Shown in pieces: positions 31,590 to 42,145 of a DNA stretch of 64,000 nt (position 1 is its first letter; each line of letters begins with the position of its first letter). The notes below the pieces were generated by a model, which worked only from the letters and a program-made list of their open reading frames with translations, was not told where the DNA came from and did no database searches. This DNA is from Tupaia tana (lineage: Eukaryota; Chordata; Mammalia; Scandentia; Tupaiidae), in assembly GCA_026018925.1 (NCBI GenBank), contig JAKSZU010000005.1, positions 20,570,779 to 20,634,778 on the forward strand, written 5' to 3'. A program made the position numbers and the translations under genes.

Positions 31590-31833
31590 GGAGCAGCATA
31601 TGACATAATGGTTACATCAATGGACTCCCACGTAGCTGACCGCGGTTTAGGTCCTGGGCCTGGAGGCTTAAAACTCAGGCCGGGTGCGTGTGTGTATGTG
31701 CCCACGATCCTGAGAAGAGAATGGAGGAGAAGGGATTGCACTGTGGGCATTGCCCCCGGGGAGGTGATTTCTCACTTTCTGTCTCTAAATATCTCAAATA
31801 TATATACAAAATCTCTATAAAAATAAATACATA
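31590..31833 (+). mobile_element. SINE-L copy lacking its 3' end
   Basis: Flanks taataagtgaaggaa (31575-31589) and aaataaatgaaggaa (about 31834-31848) delimit it. Head and body are clear, but after 'ctcactttctgtctct' it passes into AT-rich sequence without the usual 'gccctatagc' end. Confidence 0.88.
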
Positions 31834-32337
31834 AAATAAATGAAGGAAATAATTTTTATATATGTATTGAAGCATTCTGATGAGTCTTTAGTATTTTCCT
31901 TACCATAATGTCATCAGATTACATTCTAGTAAATGAAGGCACATATTTAAAACTAGCATTTTTCTCAGAGAAGTGTATAGGATGATTTCAGAAGAAACAA
32001 TGTATTCTCTCCTATCTTGAAATAGCTCCTTGCCTAACTGTTTTTTTGAGGTAGGTTCCTAATTCATTAATATCCAACTTTTTGTGACTTCTACTTCAAG
32101 GAAGACAGCAGAGTATAGCAAGCTCCTATTCCCACTGCAGCAAATAGAAAAACGTAAATTATCAAAAACATATTTTGAGTTGTAATGAAGAGATGTAGAA
32201 ACAAAGAATACTAAGTAAAATTTTAGAGAAGTTAGAGTTCTTCTTATGTTAGCTAACATCGGCTACTATTTTTCCTCTAAGGACATTTGCTGACTTTGTG
32301 CCTAAGCTATAGATACAGGTGGAAATTAAGACTCTCA

Positions 32338-32628
32338 GGGCCAGCAGGTGGCATAATGGTTAAGGCAGTGGACTCTCACGTGGCCAGCCACAGTTTGAGT
32401 TCCAGATCCAGCAGCTTGAAAATCACGTCAGGTGCATGTGTGTGCATGACCAAAATTTCAGAGAATGGAGAGAGAAGGGATTGCAGCATGGCCATCCCCC
32501 CTGGGGAATTTCTCACTTTCCCTTTCACTGTCTCTCTCTGGCAAGTGCATGCATCCTATGGCAAAAATGTTAAAAACAAGTGCATGCCTCCTACAGCAAC
32601 AACCTTTAAAAAACAAACAAACGAAAAG
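32338..32628 (+). mobile_element. SINE-L copy with duplicated 3' end
   Basis: Head, B box 'agtttgagttcc', body and CT-rich part are normal. The end 'aagtgcatgcatcctatggc' is then repeated as 'aagtgcatgcctcctacagc' about 38 bases later. Confidence 0.88.
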
Positions 32629-32657
32629 ACTATTAGGGTACAGAAATAAACAGACCA

Positions 32658-32752
32658 TGGAACCAGCAGATGGTATAATGGTTACATCGCTGGACTTCTA
32701 TGTAGTCAACCACAGTTTGAGTCCTGGACCCAGCAGCTTAAACTCATGCCAG

Positions 32753-32792
<40 letters not shown>

Positions 32793-32945
32793 CCAAGATT
32801 CTGAGAGAATGGAGGAGAAGTGATTGCAGCATGGCCATCCCTCCTAGGGGGCAGAGGAGGTGACTTCTTGCTTTCAGTCTCTCTGCAAGTGCATGTGCTC
32901 TATAGCAAAAATCTCTCTTAAAAACAAAAACAAGACAAAACAAAA
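32658..32945 (+). mobile_element. SINE-L copy with (GT)19 in its body
   Basis: Head 'ggaaccagcagatggtata', B box 'gtttgagtcc'. The body's GT-rich segment has become a (GT)19 microsatellite at 32754-32791, followed by the normal 'gcccaagattctgagag'. Confidence 0.93.
32754..32791 (+). repeat. (GT)19 microsatellite inside a SINE
   Basis: Sits exactly where intact SINE-L copies have 'gcgtgtgcgtgcgtgccc'. Confidence 0.95.
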
Positions 32946-33926
32946 CAGCAGATGAGACTTTGGCAGCCACAAATGCTAACACTGACAGATCGAAATCTAG
33001 AGACTCTCCAAACACATAACCAGAATTTTAAATAGGCATTTGCTGAGTTTTCATATAGAGTACGAGTACAGCAACTGAGGCAGAAAGCTTCAGAGTAAAA
33101 TGTCCTAAAGTCTGTCAGTGCTTAGAAGACAAGAAGAAGGGTCTGTAACAAGTGAATAGTAAGCTTTGTCTGTAAGATAGTTACCATAGCTCAAGTCTGT
33201 GTGGGGCAGAACCCTGAAAAATCTGAAAATCCAAAGAGCAGAAATTTTATGGCAAAATAGAAAAGTAAAATAATCAGAATCCTAAATAAAAGCACAGAAA
33301 AGACAGTTTCAGATGGAAAAGGCAAAATATCTTAGACTCAAGATATGGAGAAAAGTGGTAGAAAGTTTGTAACTAACATTAAAACCTAACCCCAACCCCA
33401 TTTAAATTCTAGTTGAATTCTTATCAAAGCTTCACATTATATTCTAAATAGAGAAAAGAGTAAATACTCTCTAGGGTAAAATAACACTATTTTTAGTCTC
33501 TACAATTATTTTGCTTACAGTGTCTAAGATACAACAACATTTGACACATACAAAGAGACAAGAATGTGAAGTATAGAGAAAGAAAGATGAAATGTACAGG
33601 GTAAAAAAAACTTAGAGGCCACTTTTATCAAGTGTAATGTAATTTAATCAAAGTATTAAGAAGAGGAAGAAAAAATAAAAATAGAAAATTTTTAAATCAA
33701 TAATGGCTGAAATTTTCTTATATATGGTTAAATGCACCAACCCCTTGATTTAAGAAACTCAAAAGAATAAATGCAAAAGAATACAGGCTTAGACATGTCA
33801 CAATGAACTTACACAGAACAAGTTAAAACAAAAAAGTCGTATAAATAGTCAGCATAAAAGAAAAAAATATGATATTTAGGGGAAGAAAATTTAACTTGAG
33901 AACTGGCTAGCTGATTTTTGAGTGTG

Positions 33927-33929
<3 letters not shown>

Positions 33930-33971
<42 letters not shown>

Positions 33972-34020
33972 TATCTAAAATAAATAATATATAATATAAA
34001 TTATATATACTATATATATA

Positions 34021-34068
<48 letters not shown>
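33930..34068. repeat. (AT)n tract with (GT)n
   Basis: Long TA repeats at about 33930-33965 and 34034-34067 separated by AT-rich sequence and a short (TG) run. The right part adjoins the tail side of the SINE at 34069. Confidence 0.9.
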
Positions 34069-34069
<1 letters not shown>

Positions 34070-34275
34070 CAGAGACAGTGAGAGGAAAAGTAAGAAATCA
34101 CCTCCCAGTAGGGAGGGCCATGCTGCAATCCCTTCTCCATTGTCCTCCTAGGATTTTGGTCATACACTCACATATACCCAGTGTGACTTTCAAGCCACCA
34201 GGTCTAGGAGACTTGAATTGTGGTTGTACATGTGTGAGTCCAATGACATAACTGCTGCACCATCTGCTGGATCCA
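34069..34275 (-). mobile_element. SINE-L copy without its 3' tail
   Basis: Begins in the GA-rich part ('gacagagacagtgagaggaaa'), contains the body, and ends with the head variant 'gctgcaccatctgctggatcc'. The 3' end has been replaced by the (AT)n tract. Confidence 0.88.
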
Positions 34276-34330
34276 TGTATATATTTTTTATAACATGCAT
34301 TTTCCATAAACTTTTTGAAGGTCTCTTGTA
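34276..34330. mobile_element. half of a family B MITE
   Basis: 'gcattttccataaactttttg' plus 'aaggtctcttgta' matches one terminal arm of the family B palindrome. Confidence 0.5.
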
Positions 34331-35303
34331 TAGAACAAATGAAATAATTGAACAATAATAAAGCAACAAAACCATTTTCAAAAAGTAAGAGAGTTTGCCA
34401 CCACCAGAGCAGCAGAGCCATACTAAAGGATTTTCTTCAAGCAGAAAAAAGGTAATTCTTAATGAAAGATCATATGCCAAAAATAATGGAGATCAATAAA
34501 CATAGTAAATATTTGCACAAGTTCAAAGGAACATTGACTATTTAAATATTTAACTCAAATGTGCAACAAAATAGGATTTCAGTTGACTTGATGAATAAGC
34601 TATTTAAAATATTCCAAAGTCCTCACATTATTTTGGAGAATGTTAAAAGTAATCATTAACACTTGATTTTGGTAAGTCAAGAATACATGCTGTAATATCT
34701 AAGATAATTGTGAAAAGAATAAGGCAAATATGTAAAATAAATTATTGGGAGAAAATGGAGTGCCAGAATGCTTCTTAAATTTGAAACTTGAACAAAGGAT
34801 AGAAAAAGGATTCAAAAACTGGTGATACAAAAAGAAAATATGTAGTAGCATGGAGAATTTAAACTCAAACAGATAAGTAATTATATAAGATATAGATGGA
34901 TAATACACTCCTTGTAAAAGATAAATACTATCACAATGGATAAGTTTTAAAAAGCTTAACTTTAAAATGGATGGCAATGTTATCTAAAATATAATTAAAG
35001 AAAGACTGAAAGTCAGAAAAGATGTACCATGCAAATATTACGAAACGAGCATGTTTTTCATGCAAAAAGTACTACTGGAAACAAAATATTACTACATATT
35101 GATAAGAGAGTGTGGATTTCTGTGTCCTTAAGAATATGGCTTTATAATATGTAAAACAAAACACCACAGGACCAATATCTAGGTTTACAATTAGTTTAGC
35201 TGATCTCTCTCAAGTAAATTAAAAAAAAAATGTAAGAAATTTGCAGGTTTAAACATTATAATTAACAAACTTAACTTATTGGTGATATATAAGCCCTTGA
35301 ACC

Positions 35304-35343
35304 AAAATGTGCAATACACAATTTTTTCAATACACAATTTTTT

Positions 35344-35385
<42 letters not shown>

Positions 35386-35410
35386 ATATATATATATAGA
35401 AAAATATATA

Positions 35411-35453
<43 letters not shown>

Positions 35454-35477
35454 AAAAAATTGTGTATTGCACATTTT
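35304..35477. repeat. AT-rich palindrome with 29-bp unique arms
   Basis: The arm at 35304-35332 (aaaatgtgcaatacac...) has an exact 29-bp inverted copy at 35449-35477, with (AT)n in between. The left arm is followed by a 16-base tandem repeat (acacaattttttcaat twice, about 35317-35348). Confidence 0.95.
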
Positions 35478-35547
35478 AATATGGAGAAAGAGGTATAGAG
35501 AGAGAAGAGAGAGAGAGCTGTTATTGTTCTGTTTTGTTTTAAATGGC

Positions 35548-35742
35548 CTTGGGGGCTGCATGGTGGCACAGTGAAACACGATGCTCTGTGAAGCTGCCCA
35601 CATGGAACGATTCCGGGTTTGCATCTGCAATCCTCCCTGAGTACACTGGGCACACCTATAATCCAGAGGTGGCTGAAGCTGGAGTGGATTAGGACCCAGC
35701 TGTGGGTATTGTCTCTTCTCTTTCATTTATGGGAATAATAAA
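35548..35742 (+). mobile_element. SINE-2 copy (second tRNA-like family)
   Basis: About 195 bp: head 'ggggctgcatggtggcacag', a B-box-like 'gattccgggtttgcatc', body with 'ccctgagtacactgggcac' and 'ggtggctgaagctgg', ending in '..gggaataataaacc'. It differs throughout from SINE-L. A related copy is at 54369. Confidence 0.75.
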
Positions 35743-36104
35743 CCTAAAAAAAGTTGTATTGTGCCTTAAATTAAATTTTATAAAATTGAAAGTATATGGT
35801 TAATATTCTCTTGTGACAATTAATGTATACTAGAAATTAATAACAAAAAGTAACTAGAAAATATTCGTATGGTTGTAAATAGAGAAATCTATCACTAAAT
35901 AATCCACATGTCAGTAGAGAAAGGCAGTATGAGTATTGTCATTGGTTTGTTGTCCAGCAAAATTCGTAAAAACAATTAAAAAAAGCATTAAGCCTTCTAG
36001 AAATTATTCAAAGGAACAAATAACAAATGAAGGAATATCTATCAAGGACATTTATTTCTATAAGAAAAGTAAGAGTCAGTGGTATTTAAATCAAGACTGC
36101 TCCA
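35743..36104. other. no feature recognised
   Basis: AT-rich sequence. Possibly decayed L1. Confidence 0.35.
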
Positions 36105-36109
36105 TCTCT

Positions 36110-36157
<48 letters not shown>
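36105..36157 (+). repeat. (CT)n microsatellite
   Basis: About 25 CT units with few interruptions, not visibly within a SINE. Confidence 0.95.
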
Positions 36158-36158
<1 letters not shown>

Positions 36159-36299
36159 ACTTCGTGAAATGGGAACTCCAATTAACATTGCTTCAGCCAA
36201 GAACACAGAGTCCCCCCACTGCTCAGCTCCCAGTTGGATGGTTTTTCTCTTAGAAAGAGTAGGATGTCAGTATTTACTGATCCTGCTCACAGCTACCTG

Positions 36300-38110
36300 T
36301 TGCTGAGGTTAAGTCTTAGTTAAATGTAGTTGAAAGGCAGAGGCTCCACTCTTCTACCAACACAATCCCACTAATGACTCTACCTTTGTTGTAGTAAGTG
36401 GAGAAAAATGGCATCCTTATTACTATTTCCCAGAGTCTTGAGTTAGTGGTTCTATGCCAAGAGAATCAAATGGAGAGTATCTTGTCTACTGTTGTTTTTT
36501 CTCCCTCTTCACTGTCGCCATTCTGAACTTCAGGATCTAGTTCAGAGGTTTTGCCTGAGGGTAGAAACAGGCCACAAAATAACTCCTAATCTTTTCCCAA
36601 ACGGGCCAATTTAAATTATGTTAGAGAGTAAAGTAGTTCAAGGCTAAAGACACTCAATAACAGTATTGTTTTTTGGCAAAAAAAAGGAGATTAAGATTAT
36701 AGATTAAGATTTAATTTATAAATTAAAGTTTGTTAGTTTTAGTAGAGAAATAGAGAATGAAACAGTAAGGAGTAACTGTCCTGGAACAAGAAACAGAACC
36801 AAGCATGATATCAGAAACTATCTCTTCAAAGGAACCAGGATTTGGCTGAATTAGTTTGTGGGGAAATTTGTGTTTTGTTGAGAATGGTAGAGCAATTGGT
36901 TGGCAATTATGAAAGTTTAATAGTTTGATGTGACCAGGAAAATTAAGGAAGAGAGCCTTACCAAAACTACTGCAAGTAGGCTGTGTGTATGTACAAAACT
37001 GTGTCAATAAATAGCAATAATAAGTCTCAGTGTGAAAGGTGGGAACACCAGTATCTAAAATGATGAAATCTAACTAAACAAAGTCTAACAAAATATAGAG
37101 TGTTCAGCTTACCACAAAAAAATTGCAAAGCATGTGAATCCCAAGAAAGCATGACCTATACTTCAGAAAAAAACAGGCAATGATGACTGGCTGTGAGAGA
37201 AACCAAATTTTGGTTTTGTAAGAAAATGACTTAAATTTCCCATTTATAAACATGTTCCCAGAATGGAATAAAACCATGAATTAAGCAATAAAGAATAGTA
37301 TGATGAAAATGTCACATCATATCAAATAGAGGGTATCAATCAGGAGATAGAAAGTATAAAAAAATGGAAATTCTAGAGGTGACAGGTAAAGAGCTAGAAT
37401 AACAAAGTACATTAGAAGAGCTCAACAACAGTTTTAAACTGGCTAAAGAAAAATCAAGTGAACTTGAAGATAGATCCATAGAGATTATGCAAACCAAAGA
37501 ACAGAGAAAAAGAATTAAGAAAAATGAACTGAATCTTAGAAAAACTGTGGAAAACCTCAAAGCACACCAACATTCATGGAAGTAACATAAGGAAAGATGA
37601 AAAAGAAAGGTGCAGAAAAAATATTTAAATGAGTGTTTCAAAACTTCCAAAATTTATTGAAAAACAATAGCCAACAGAAAGAACTTCAAGTAGGAATAAC
37701 AGAGAATAGTATCAGTACTGAAAGTAAGACAAGAAGAAAGTCTTGAAAGAGCAAGAGAAAAATGAATAGCTCCTTACAAGCAACTCCAATAAGATTAACA
37801 GCTGACTTCTCAGTAGAAAAAATACAGGCCGTACTGCAGTAGGATAGTATGTTTAAAGCACTCAAAGTAAAACAACTGGCAACTCTGAATCTAATATCCA
37901 GCTAAATTATCTTTCAAAAGTTAAGGGGAGAAATAAAGACTTTCCAAGATAAGCAAATATTGAGGTTATTTGTTGCTGTCAGACCCATCTTATAGACAAC
38001 ACTACAAGTGCTTCCAGAATGAAAGCAGGTGATCACAGACACCAATTCAAATTCATATGAAAACAACAACAAAACAAGAGCACCTGCAAAGGTAATCAAG
38101 TAATTATAAA
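36300..38110 (+). mobile_element. ancient L1/HAL1 5' UTR and ORF1 remnant
   Basis: 5' UTR-like sequence (about 36300-36700) is followed by ORF1-like sequence. 'ggaaattctagaggtgacag', 'acaagcaactccaataagat', 'taacagctgacttctcag', 'tgaatctaatatccagcta' and 'agactttccaagataagc' appear in the order of the ORF1 C-terminal domain. Stops and frameshifts are frequent. It is older than the two HAL1 copies described separately. Confidence 0.6.
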
Positions 38111-38122
38111 AGACAACAGAAG

Positions 38123-38380
38123 GGGTGACCGCATAGTACAGTGGTTTAATGCTACACAGAAGAAGCTAGGTCCCACCTGACTAACCAGGGTTGAGTCCTG
38201 GCCCCAGCAGCTTGAAAAACATGCTGGGCATGCATACATGTGCTCAGGATCCTTATGGGTTCAAGAATTGGAGGAAAAAGTATTGTGGCATGACCAGGCC
38301 CTTTTTGGGAGTGGGGGGAGGTTGTTCTCTATCTTTCTTTTATGCTCATGCATGCATCCTTTAGCATTAAAAAAAAAAGA
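38123..38380 (+). mobile_element. SINE copy, diverged
   Basis: Head 'ggtgaccgcatagtacagtgg', B box 'gggttgagtcctgg', body 'gctgggcatgcatacatgtg' and a tail. Flanks 'taaaagacaacagaag' and 'aaaagacattagaaag' are a probable target duplication. Confidence 0.8.
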
Positions 38381-38460
38381 CATTAGAAAGTAACTTTTTT
38401 CCTTCTGTATTCTCTTAACCTAAAAAAAGCAAATGCAAGTGTGTAGTTTAAATATATTTG

Positions 38461-38510
38461 TGTATATATGTGTGTGTGTGCGCGTGTGTGTATGTATGTA
38501 TGTATTATAT
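38461..38510 (+). repeat. (GT)n / (GTAT)n microsatellite
   Basis: 'gtgtgtgtgtgcgcgtgtgtg' changes into tatg repeats. Confidence 0.85.
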
Positions 38511-38689
38511 GATATACAAAATGTGTTATTATCCTATACTACAGAGAAATGTAATATATGTCAAATATTTTTAAGCACAGAAGAAAGAAGGTATGTGAGA
38601 GCACAATATATTGGGCTAAGAAAATGACTGTGAAGGATTTATAATCTTAATAGATAGACTATGTATAGCGCTATCGTTCAGCAAGCTCT

Positions 38690-38900
38690 TTAGATTATAG
38701 CATGGTGGGGGAGGGTAGAGCAGCCTTTACAGTGGAGGATGGGCAGTGGAGCAGAAGCAACAGCAATGGCAGCAGTAGGAAGGAGGCAGCAGCCGTGAAG
38801 GCCAGAGAGGTCCCAGCCCACTGTGGAGAGAGAAGTGGGACCTGCAACTATGTAGTGAGAATCAACCACTACTGAATATATTTCCTGTTTTTGGAGTTGC
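38690..38900. other. purine-rich, CAG-containing segment of unknown nature
   Basis: A G+A-rich, GC-higher island with 'gcagaagcaacagcaatgg' and 'ggaaggaggcagcagccg'. It has no open frame of note and does not match a repeat I know. Confidence 0.45.
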
Positions 38901-39836
38901 CTTCTAATAGTAAACTTTTATCAAAGCCTCTGTAAAGTTATTTGCCTTTTTATTTGAGTCCATAAAACACAGTTGGACCAACATAGACATTTATGAGGAA
39001 GTGTACCCTTACTATACACAGAATCTGCTTGGATTTCCCAGTCGCCAGAACTTGTAAGAAGTGAATTTCTATTGTTTATAAGCCAGTTCCCTCTCCCACC
39101 TCCCTGCAAAATTAGAAAATATTCACAAAGATAAGTTGAGAAGGATGTTTATTGCAGAATTATTTCAATAGTGGAATTATTTCCCACTGCATGAGAAGTA
39201 CAATACAGAGAAGAGTTGCCCAGGAGTTCTGATCTCCGTGGTTCTATTACCAGGAAGAGGGAGAAAAGAAATCCATGGAGGAAAGACCCAAAATTCAAAT
39301 GTGCCTACTGCACAGCTTTGCTGGCCCTGGAAAATTGCATAATCTTCATCCAAAAGTGGCTAGAATGGCCATATGGAGAGACGAAATCCCCATGCATGCC
39401 TGCTTTCAAGAGTTCCTAGAAATGCATCTGCCTTATCATTAATCAACCTTTTTCTCTCAAGAGCAGTCATTGCCTAGCCTTCGGGGGTAGTACTTATTGA
39501 TACTTATCAAAACTCCAACAGTGATTTCTTAAGAGACTTTTTCCCCCAACTTATACATGTACACATACCTCAGCAACCATTATTTACTGTAATTCTAGTT
39601 TCTTTCTGTAGATACACCACTGCATAAAGTTTGACAGAGTTGCTGATGGTGTTAAGTCAGAGTAGTGAAATATTGTCTTCACCCTGGAAGCATAGCATCT
39701 TCTTTACATTTCTTTACATCTTTATGATGTATGTGCGTCTGTAGATGATACTCATGTCCTGACATAAAGAAGCAAGATGAAATTGTTTTGCTAGTACAGG
39801 TCATAAGTGCATATTAATTTGTCTCATTTCCCAGTT
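38901..39836. other. no feature recognised
   Basis: Unique-looking sequence; open frames of 62-67 codons lack motifs. Confidence 0.4.
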
Positions 39837-39837
39837 C

Positions 39838-40010
39838 TGGGAGCAGCAGATGGTGTGTGTGTGTGCGCCCAAGATCCCAAGAGAAGAATGGAGAAGAGGG
39901 ATTGTGGCGTGGCCACCCCCCTGGAGGGTGATATCTCGTTTTCTGTCTCTCTGTCAAGTGCACACTCCCTATCATAAAACTCTCTCTCTCTCTAAAAGAA
40001 AGAAAGAAAA
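39838..40010 (+). mobile_element. SINE-L copy with head deleted
   Basis: Starts 'gggagcagcagatgg', jumps over the rest of the tRNA head to 'tgtgtgtgtgtgcgcccaag', then has a normal body and 3' end. The A and B boxes are missing. Confidence 0.88.
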
Positions 40011-40182
40011 GAAAAAAACCCAATCATAGATACATCAACACGAGTGTACTGCATCAGTGCTTGTGTGTCCATGCAGCAAGGATCTGACGTATCTAGATGT
40101 GGTTCATGTATAGACTTGGCCCTCATCAGTTCCACCTTCTGACAATTGTTTCTTGAGCCAGCCATCAAGAAATAACCATTTG

Positions 40183-40454
40183 GGGACCAGCAGTTAGCAT
40201 AATGGCTATGTCGCTGGACTCCCACGTAGTCGACCGCGGTTCGAGTCCCGGACCCGGCGGCTTAAACTCACGCCGGGCGCATGTGCGTGCGTGCCCAAGA
40301 TCCCGAGAGGAGAATGGAGGAGAAGGGATTGTGGCGTGGCCATCCCCCCTGGGGGGTGATTTCCTGCTTTCTATCTCTCTGTCTCTCTCTGTCTGTCTGG
40401 CGAGCGCACGCGCCCTATAGCAAAAACCTCTCCAAAAAAAAAAAAAAAAAAAAA
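40183..40454 (+). mobile_element. SINE-L copy, young, reference example
   Basis: Best example of the family. A 16-bp perfect target duplication aagaaataaccatttg lies at 40167-40182 and 40455-40470. Pol III A box tagcataatgg is at 40195-40205, and B box ggttcgagtcc, a perfect match, at 40239-40249. These mark a tRNA-derived head of about 75 bases. The next parts are a CpG-rich body (gccgggcgcatgtgcgtgcg...), a G/C hairpin (ccccccctgggggg) near 40345, a CT-rich segment, 'gccctatagcaaaaacctc' and an A run of about 25. With so many CpGs intact and no mismatch in the duplication, it is recent. Confidence 0.97.
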
Positions 40455-40470
40455 AAGAAATAACCATTTG

Positions 40471-41843
40471 AAAACATTCTAGAAGCTCTCCATTGAGATA
40501 ATATACTTTCCCTAAGAAGCAATGGATACCCTTTAGCCCAAATAGATAACATTTGAGCTGTCAAATTTCATATAAACTTTCACAGAAGGAAAATGTACTT
40601 GGAGTCTTAAAAGAACACTATTCTAGGACCCATATCAAGGGACCACAATACAGGTGAAACTGGGTTACAGTAGTCTTTGCTGAATCGAGTAATTTGAGGA
40701 GAACCTCTAAACGTGTCTGTTATGCCAAGTTCTGCTTTATAATGTAGGAAAACAGGGTGATTTTAACAAACCAGTTGTCAACTTAGGAACCTTCTTTATC
40801 ATATAATATTCTTGTCAGACTCTTTATGAATGTGAGAGAGTTTTAAAGACAGGTAGCAAGCACAACAAAATGTATGGGGAAGGGGTATTTTCCAGGTGAA
40901 ACCCTACCCTGCAGGGGTGAAGTCTATAATGCTGTGAAGGTTCCATGGGATTTTCTAATGATGAAGATGCTTTTCATTCTCAGAAATTTAGTTACCACAC
41001 AAGAATTTACCCATTAATTACAGTGTAAATGGATGCTACTTCCTGATTGTGCCTTAGATAGCACCCTTGGCATACTAATACACTAGATTTCTGTCAGATA
41101 CTTACTCAATAACAAATGAATCGTAATGACAGAAAGATTACATTATTCTACTTTTTGGTGAACTATATAGAGAGCTGAGAATGTCAGGTAACGTAGTAAT
41201 TATGTTTAAAGTAACTCAATAATTAAAAATATGACTAGGTAATCTGCTGAAACATGCAGTTATTACATGGCTACATGTCCCATTCCATTATGTTGACACA
41301 AAATTATGGGTTAGAGTTCCTATATCTACCTTTTTTCCCTCTGCACAAAAGATGCCAGCCTTAAAACACTGATGAAGAGGGTGAGAAGTTCTTTCCTTGC
41401 TACAGAAGAATGAAAGTTTTGAGTACAACGTAACATGTAATTTCTTTCAAGCTTCTTCTTAAGCCAACATGGAAGCAGAGCAGGAAGGCTCTCTGAAGAC
41501 TTTTTATCTTTTCTTTTTCTTTTTTCTTTTTTCACATAACTGGCATAATGTTCTGTTGATGGAATGAAAAAAAAGGGAAAAAAAAAGAGAAAATTTCATT
41601 CGAAGCACTTTGTGTAATAGCCATATGGGACTTCATCTGAATGTTTACAAAAAAAGAAAAGCCCTCTGGCCATCCTGAAGGGTCCCAGTTAAACTGGGGT
41701 TTCTAGTCACCATGAGCACTTGCAGAGATGGTAAATCTTAAAAAAGATGGAGACTGCGATCATTGTAAAGTGTAATCACACACATGGAGAGGGTCAATTT
41801 GAATTGCATTGGGGCAGGGACATCAAAGCAATAAATATATGCA
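40471..41843. other. no gene recognised
   Basis: About 1.4 kb, AT-rich, without a named repeat. A pyrimidine/purine-rich stretch lies at about 41500-41600. Confidence 0.4.
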
Positions 41844-41844
41844 G

Positions 41845-42116
41845 GATAGGCAGATGGCACAGTGGTTACATTGCTGGACTCCCACATAGTTGACCCTGTT
41901 CCAGCTATGGACTCAGCAGCTTAAAGCTCATGCCAGGTGCACATGCGTGTGTGCTCCAAATCTCGAGAGGATAATGGAGGAGAAGGGGATCGTGAAGTGG
42001 TTATCTCCCTTGGTGGAGGATGGGGGAGATGATTTCTTGCTTTCTGTCTCTCTGTCTGTCTGGTGAGCACACACAACCTATAGCAAAAATCTCTCTCTTA
42101 AAAAAAAAAAGAAAGA
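41845..42116 (+). mobile_element. SINE-L copy, diverged
   Basis: Head 'ggcagatggcacagtggttac', body 'gcgtgtgtgctccaaatctc', hairpin region and 'caacctatagcaaaaatctc'. Flanks around aaatatatgca at about 41833 and 42117 are a probable target duplication. Confidence 0.9.
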
Positions 42117-42145
42117 AATATATGCATTCAATAATTCCAAGACTG

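Larger units (their letters stand above)
32060..35300 (+). mobile_element. ancient L1/HAL1 5' region and ORF1, interrupted
   Basis: Fragments follow L1 order: a 5' UTR-like part ('gacagcagagtatagcaagctcc', split, near 32102), ORF1-like text ('ccttgatttaagaaactc' near 33744, 'gccaccaccagagcagcag' near 34397) and 3' UTR-like sequence ('ggagaaaatggagtgccag' near 34748). ORF2 is not detectable between, which fits HAL1. SINEs and (AT)n tracts interrupt it. Frames are fully decayed. Confidence 0.6.

Noticed and set aside
37336-37650. 104-codon antisense open frame (Phe/Leu/Ser-rich)
   Set aside because: It lies antisense to an ancient L1/HAL1 ORF1 remnant, whose A-rich sense strand gives F/L/S-rich antisense frames.
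40183-40260. tRNA gene candidates at SINE heads with good A and B boxes
   Set aside because: They are followed by SINE bodies and A tails and flanked by target duplications. The acceptor stem does not close as in a functional tRNA.
40165-40467. Antisense open frames of 60-110 codons with the same Arg/Ser/Pro-rich text, as here and at 42224, 59204, 26115, 22767 and many other places
   Set aside because: They are the reverse strand of the SINE-L consensus (with no start or stop conserved by selection) and recur wherever a young SINE lies. They are not genes, however similar they look to one another.
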